Part shown: positions 60,022 to 64,000 of the stretch, in pieces | How the letters are laid out: every line of letters starts with the position of its first letter | How positions within the stretch are numbered: the first letter of the stretch is position 1 | DNA from: Christiangramia sabulilitoris | GTDB taxonomy: Bacteria; Bacteroidota; Bacteroidia; Flavobacteriales; Flavobacteriaceae | Reading direction: 5' to 3' | DNA length: 64,000 bases | Assembly: GCF_007050985.1 (NCBI RefSeq) | Contig: NZ_VHSF01000001.1 | Span: 62,001-126,000 of the forward strand | The notes under the pieces: generated by a model | Seen by the model: the letters and a program-made list of their open reading frames with translations, nothing else | Database searches by the model: none | Told to the model about the DNA's origin: nothing | Translations under genes and position numbers: made by a program

Positions 60022-61621
60022 TTACCTTCTTTTGTTATTTCTGGTTTGTATTGCCATTTTTTTTGTAAACCTGGACGCATTGCCGGTGAATATTATGGAA
60101 GCCAGAAATTTCGCTACCGCGCGGGAAATGATCAATCTTGATCATTGGATATTTACCACACTTAATAATGAGCCCAGGTATGAGAAACCACCTTTGCCTA
60201 CATGGCTAACGGCGTTTAGCATGTTTTTATTCGGGTTAAAAAGTTTATTTGCCTTACGCCTTCCCGCAGCCATTATGGGGACTCTAACAGTTATCTTTAT
60301 TTATAAACTTGGTTTGAGAATCAGTTCACACCGGAAATTTGCATTTATAGCAGGATTAATTGGAGCAACTTCCTTTTATATACTTTTTTCTGGCAGGGAC
60401 GGGCAGTGGGACATTCATACGCATGCCTGGATGATCATGGCTATTTACTGCATTTATAATATCCTGAACCAGACGGGTTCCTTGTATAAAAATGCCATAC
60501 TTGCGGGTGTTTGTATAGGATGCTCCTTTCTTAGTAAAGGTCCTGTTTCCATGTATGCATTACTGCTTCCTTTTCTTATCGCGTATGGAGTGGTTTACAA
60601 TTACAGCAATTTTTATAAATACTGGAAAGCTTTATTGATTGCACTTTTAATTGCAATAGTGCTTTCAGCTTCATGGAGCCTTTATGTATATTATTTTGAT
60701 ACCCAGGCTGTCGCTAAAATTACCGATAGGGAAACTGGAAGGTGGCTCGATTATAATGTTAGACCGTTCTACTATTACTGGAGTTTTGTAATACAAAGTG
60801 GTATCTGGACGATTCCTGCTTTTGTGGGATTATTGTACCCATATTTAAAAAACAGGGTTTTCAATAAATCCGGATATAAATTCACTTTATTCTGGACACT
60901 GGGAGCTCTTATCCTTTTATCTGTTATTCCGGAAAAAAAATCCAGATACCTGTTGCCGGTACTTATTCCTTTAGCTCTAAATACCGCTTTTTATATTGAA
61001 TATCTTTTCAGGCGTTTTGATATGATCCCAATTAAAGAAAGATGGGTGGTAAATTTCAATTTCGGACTGATCGCCTTTATTGGTCTTTTTGTTCCGGTTG
61101 CCGGTTTATTTTATTTAAACGAGCAATTTGCATTAATATGGCCATGGTATATAATGGCCTCTTTTTGCCTGGCCGGTATTGCAGTCTTAATGCTTTATTA
61201 TTTAAAACTGAAAAGAATTAAACCTGTTTTCTATCTGAGTGTTTGGTTTATAATCAGCATAATTTTCTTTGGTTTGCCGGTATTGAAAAAAATGGAATTG
61301 AATCCATCTTATAAAAGTATACTGGTAGTAGATTATTTTAGAGAAGATATAGATAAACCGGTATACGAATTCAGATCTTTTAGTCCGGAGATGGTTTGGG
61401 AATATGGCCAGCCCATCAAGGTGCTCTGGGATGGAAAAAAATACCTGAAGCCTGAAACAGATGAATTTCTATTACTAAATTTACCGGCAGATTTCGATAC
61501 TATGCAAAAAGTGTTTTCAGATTATAGAATCGAAAAAATTGAGGAGATTAATATGAATCCCATAGGTACCACTCATCGTGACCGTCTTTATAGAGATTTA
61601 TATTTATTAAATAAGAAATAA
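60005..61621 (+). CDS. Glycosyltransferase family 39 (ArnT-like)
   Basis: A 538-residue inner-membrane protein with about 12 helices. The first periplasmic loop has the acidic residues MEARNFATAREMINL and the catalytic-type NNEPRYEKPPLPTWL, typical of GT39/PMT/ArnT enzymes that take sugar from a polyprenyl phosphate donor. The C-terminal ~90 residues are a soluble domain. It overlaps the LAB_N gene by 17 bp, so the two are coupled. Acceptor (lipid A, glycan or protein) cannot be fixed. Confidence 0.88.
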   Translation: MKLKDNYLLLLFLVCIAIFFVNLDALPVNIMEARNFATAREMINLDHWIFTTLNNEPRYEKPPLPTWLTAFSMFLFGLKSLFALRLPAAIMGTLTVIFIYKLGLRISSHRKFAFIAGLIGATSFYILFSGRDGQWDIHTHAWMIMAIYCIYNILNQTGSLYKNAILAGVCIGCSFLSKGPVSMYALLLPFLIAYGVVYNYSNFYKYWKALLIALLIAIVLSASWSLYVYYFDTQAVAKITDRETGRWLDYNVRPFYYYWSFVIQSGIWTIPAFVGLLYPYLKNRVFNKSGYKFTLFWTLGALILLSVIPEKKSRYLLPVLIPLALNTAFYIEYLFRRFDMIPIKERWVVNFNFGLIAFIGLFVPVAGLFYLNEQFALIWPWYIMASFCLAGIAVLMLYYLKLKRIKPVFYLSVWFIISIIFFGLPVLKKMELNPSYKSILVVDYFREDIDKPVYEFRSFSPEMVWEYGQPIKVLWDGKKYLKPETDEFLLLNLPADFDTMQKVFSDYRIEKIEEINMNPIGTTHRDRLYRDLYLLNKK

Positions 61622-61634
61622 TAACTTTTAAAAG

Positions 61635-62606
61635 ATGATCATATATCCCATCAAATTCAAACCAATTTTACAGGAAAAAATCTGGGGAGGAAATAAACTC
61701 AGGGAAATACTTTCTAAAGAAACCGATAAAACAAATATTGGCGAGAGCTGGGAAATTTCTGGTGTTCAGGGAAATATTTCGGTCGTAGAAAATGGTGCAG
61801 AAAATGGTAAAACGCTGGTCGACCTTATTAAAGAGTATAAGGGACTATTGATGGGGAATAAAATTTATAGTGATTTCGGAAATGATTTTCCACTATTGAT
61901 AAAATTCATAGATGCTAAAACAGATCTTTCTGTCCAGTTACATCCAGATGATGAACTTGCCGAAAAGCGCCATAATTCTTTTGGAAAGACCGAAATGTGG
62001 TACGTTATGCAGGCCGATAAAGGCTCTAAGTTAAATATTGGTTTCAAAAGGAATGTAAGCCAGGAAGAATATCTTGAATATCTGGAGAAGGGTAAGATCG
62101 TTGAATTACTGAATTTCGAAGAAGTACAAAAAGGGGATTCCGTTTTTATTAATACCGGTAAGGTTCACGCTATTGGAGGAGGTGTTTTGTTAGCTGAAAT
62201 TCAGCAAACCTCAGATATTACCTATAGGATCTATGATTGGGACAGAGTGAATGAAAATGGACAGGGCAGGGAGCTACATACATCTCTTGCTCTGGATGCC
62301 ATTGATTTTGAAAAGAAAGATGATTATCAACTCAATTATGAGAATAATACCAATTCTTCTGCAGAGATCGCTTCGTGTGAATACTTTACTACAAACTTTT
62401 TACCAGTCCAGGGAAGTCTGACCAAAGACTATTCCAGCCTGGATTCTTTCGTGATCTATATGTGTGTTGATGGCGGTGCTAAAATTTCTATTGGAAATTA
62501 TTCTGAAACGATCGAAAAAGGCCAGACGCTTTTAATCCCGGCTGCGGCAGAATATGTTCAAATAGAGGCTATAAAAGCGGAATTACTCGAGGTTTATATA
62601 AAATAG
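61635..62606 (+). CDS. manA: Mannose-6-phosphate isomerase, class I (Bacillus-type)
   Basis: ManA interconverts mannose-6-phosphate and fructose-6-phosphate for GDP-mannose synthesis or sugar use. The 323-residue cupin enzyme has KPILQEKIWGGNKLREIL at the start, zinc ligands in VQLHPDDELAEKRHN and FGKTEMWYVMQ, and VHAIGGGVLLAEIQQTSDIT for the active site. It is 13 bp after the GT39 gene on the same strand, which fits sugar supply to glycan synthesis. Convergent with the aldo/keto reductase. Confidence 0.93.
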   Translation: MIIYPIKFKPILQEKIWGGNKLREILSKETDKTNIGESWEISGVQGNISVVENGAENGKTLVDLIKEYKGLLMGNKIYSDFGNDFPLLIKFIDAKTDLSVQLHPDDELAEKRHNSFGKTEMWYVMQADKGSKLNIGFKRNVSQEEYLEYLEKGKIVELLNFEEVQKGDSVFINTGKVHAIGGGVLLAEIQQTSDITYRIYDWDRVNENGQGRELHTSLALDAIDFEKKDDYQLNYENNTNSSAEIASCEYFTTNFLPVQGSLTKDYSSLDSFVIYMCVDGGAKISIGNYSETIEKGQTLLIPAAAEYVQIEAIKAELLEVYIK

Positions 62607-62609
62607 GCT

Positions 62610-63605
62610 TTAATAGTTTAAAATAGAATCGATTTTATTCAATTCTTCTGTAGAGAATTCAATAATCTTTAAAGCATCAAGGTTGTCTTTAAGTTGAGAA
62701 ACTTTGCTTACACCTACGAGAACCGAGGTAACCCGGGAATCCTTTAAAAGCCAGGCTACGGCCATTTGTGCCAGACTCTGGTCCCTGGAAATTGCTATTT
62801 CATTCAATTCCTTTATCTGTTGCACTACCTCATTTGTAATCTGGGTTCTGTCCAGATAACTTCCCTGCCTGGACGCCCTGGAACCTTCTGGAATTCCATG
62901 AAGGTATTTTGAAGTAAGTATACCTTGTTCCAAAGGAGAAAAAGCTATGCTTCCCACACCTGTTTCCTCAATTGTATCCAGTAAACCATTCTCTACCCAG
63001 CGGTCCATTAAATTATATCTTGGCTGATGAATAAGCAGAGGCGTTCCCAGTTCTTTGAGTATTTTGGCGGCTTTTGCCGTATCTTCTGCATTATATTGTG
63101 ATATTCCTACATAAAGTGCCTTTCCCTGCCGCACAATATGATCTAAAGCTCCCATTGTCTCTTCTAAAGGTGTGTTTGGATCGGGACGATGATGATAAAA
63201 TATATCCACATAATCTAATCCCATTCTTTTCAGGGATTGGTCAAGACTGGCAATGAGATATTTTCTTGATCCAAAATTACCGTAAGGCCCGGGCCACATA
63301 TCCCAACCGGCTTTCGTAGAAATTATCAACTCATCCCGGTAATTTTTAAAATCCTGCTGAAAAATTTTGCCAAAATTTGTTTCAGCTGAACCATAGGGCG
63401 GTCCATAATTATTCGCTAGGTCAAAATGGGTGATCCCGTTATTGAATGCAGTTTGAAGAATTTCTCTGGCATTGTCAAAATCGTCATGATCTCCAAAATT
63501 GTGCCATAGACCTAAAGAAAGAAGTGGCAATAAAATGCCGCTTTTTCCACATCGGCGATACTGCATTAGATCATAACGATCTTCTTTTGCATGATATAAT
63601 CCCAT
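62610..63605 (-). CDS. Aldo/keto reductase (YghZ/Mgr-like)
   Basis: A 331-residue (beta/alpha)8 NADPH-dependent reductase. The catalytic Asp and Tyr are in ITHFDLANNYGPPYGSAETN, the Lys in ISTKAGWDMWPGPYGNFGSR, and the His in DIFYHHRPDPNTP; the WPGPYGNFGS stretch fits YghZ-type enzymes reducing methylglyoxal and other aldehydes. Length matches the family. Its stop lies 3 bp from the manA stop. Confidence 0.9.
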   Translation of the reverse strand: MGLYHAKEDRYDLMQYRRCGKSGILLPLLSLGLWHNFGDHDDFDNAREILQTAFNNGITHFDLANNYGPPYGSAETNFGKIFQQDFKNYRDELIISTKAGWDMWPGPYGNFGSRKYLIASLDQSLKRMGLDYVDIFYHHRPDPNTPLEETMGALDHIVRQGKALYVGISQYNAEDTAKAAKILKELGTPLLIHQPRYNLMDRWVENGLLDTIEETGVGSIAFSPLEQGILTSKYLHGIPEGSRASRQGSYLDRTQITNEVVQQIKELNEIAISRDQSLAQMAVAWLLKDSRVTSVLVGVSKVSQLKDNLDALKIIEFSTEELNKIDSILNY

Positions 63606-63668
63606 TGAATTCTAATTGAATCACGAATTTAAGGAAAACGCGACAGAGAAAATTATAAAAGAAGTGAG

Positions 63669-64000
63669 TTAATTCTTAATCAAAACGAGATTGGCCGTTG
63701 TACCGGTGGTATTGGCACCAAGGTTCAACCGAATTTCATCCCTGGTGGCAGAAATTACATCATAATTGTTGGTAAGCTCACCAAGTTTTCCTGCCGAACT
63801 GAAAAATATTTGAAAATCCACATCATTATAAGAGTCGAATTCATCTCCGGAATCATTATTAATTCTCCAGGTTCCGGCAACTTCCTCTGCTGCAGAAATG
63901 GCAAGTAGACTATTTTCATCCTCAAAATGAAAAACATAATCCACATAATTAGCAGTAATATCGGCACTGTTTAAGGTGTAATTGCTAATTTTCCACTCTC
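63669..64000 (-). CDS. Hypothetical secreted/lipoprotein-like protein, C-terminal end (cut by window edge)
   Basis: The frame stays open upstream of the GTG at 63944 and runs off the window end (EWKISNYTLNSADITANYVD), so 63944 is not the true start. The visible ~110 residues are a beta-rich sandwich (NYVDYVFHFEDENSLLAISA, TWRINNDSGDE, DFQIFFSSAGKLGELTNNYD) ending LVLIKN. The style is like short lipocalin-type or calycin-type lipoproteins common in Bacteroidetes, but I cannot name it. Confidence 0.6.
   Translation of the reverse strand, partial: EWKISNYTLNSADITANYVDYVFHFEDENSLLAISAAEEVAGTWRINNDSGDEFDSYNDVDFQIFFSSAGKLGELTNNYDVISATRDEIRLNLGANTTGTTANLVLIKN

Overview
The window reads as chromosome of a low-GC member of the Bacteroidota, most likely a marine Flavobacteriaceae; a Gramella/Christiangramia-like relative is a guess from gene content, not a match I could run. 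Supporting signs are the fused lpxC-fabZ gene, the PorX regulator of type IX secretion, long A/T-rich leaders without Shine-Dalgarno sites, many exact copies of the Bacteroidetes promoter box TAnnTTTG, a DPP-IV type S9 peptidase, and fused hisB and hisIE genes. No phage, insertion sequence, CRISPR array or rRNA operon is present. Both ends cut through genes.

Layout. 1-3.5 kb: surface polysaccharide genes (YfhO-like protein, glycosyltransferase, flippase). 3.6-14.8 kb: mostly minus-strand housekeeping genes (basic surface protein, uvrA, nth, DUF4258-like protein, alanine dehydrogenase, tsaE, porX) with a plus-strand ECF sigma factor and bcp between them. 14.9-21.3 kb: a lipid A block, HD protein - lpxD - lpxC/fabZ - lpxA - efp - second lpxD-like gene - SnoaL-like gene. 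21.3-29.1 kb: a BlaI/BlaR1-type pair with two visible operator boxes, sucD, a glycerophosphodiesterase lipoprotein, fabG, a vWA-like membrane protein and an SPFH protein.

29.2-37.4 kb: the complete histidine operon hisGDCBHAFI(E), preceded by a leader peptide with four consecutive His codons and a terminator/antiterminator pair. The first half is tightly packed. The second half is loosened by repeats: a REP-like hairpin between hisH and hisA, a four-helix-bundle (S23-type) gene bracketed by inverted heptamer repeats between hisA and hisF, and two REP-like elements plus a duplicated copy of the hisI start between hisF and hisI.

37.5-51.2 kb: pirin, NYN-domain protein, a release-factor-like stress protein, two transporters, a DUF1853-like gene without a good start codon, GyrI-like protein, S9 peptidase, a divergent TruA, RecQ, CorA and a lactonase. 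51.2-56.4 kb: an outer-membrane-type protein, a small Cys-rich ORF, a sterol-desaturase family enzyme, a DUF6134-like protein and two tandem membrane-tethered AraC regulators. 56.7-64 kb: a nucleotide-sugar epimerase, a dolichyl-phosphate-mannose-synthase type glycosyltransferase, tRNA-Arg(TCT), a LAB_N membrane protein overlapping an ArnT-like GT39 gene, manA, an aldo/keto reductase and the C-terminal end of an unknown protein.

The most unusual material is in the histidine operon (attenuator, covarying REP hairpins, duplicated hisI start, heptamer-flanked four-helix-bundle gene), followed by the hairpin at the sigma factor start and several small genes too short for usual ORF calling.
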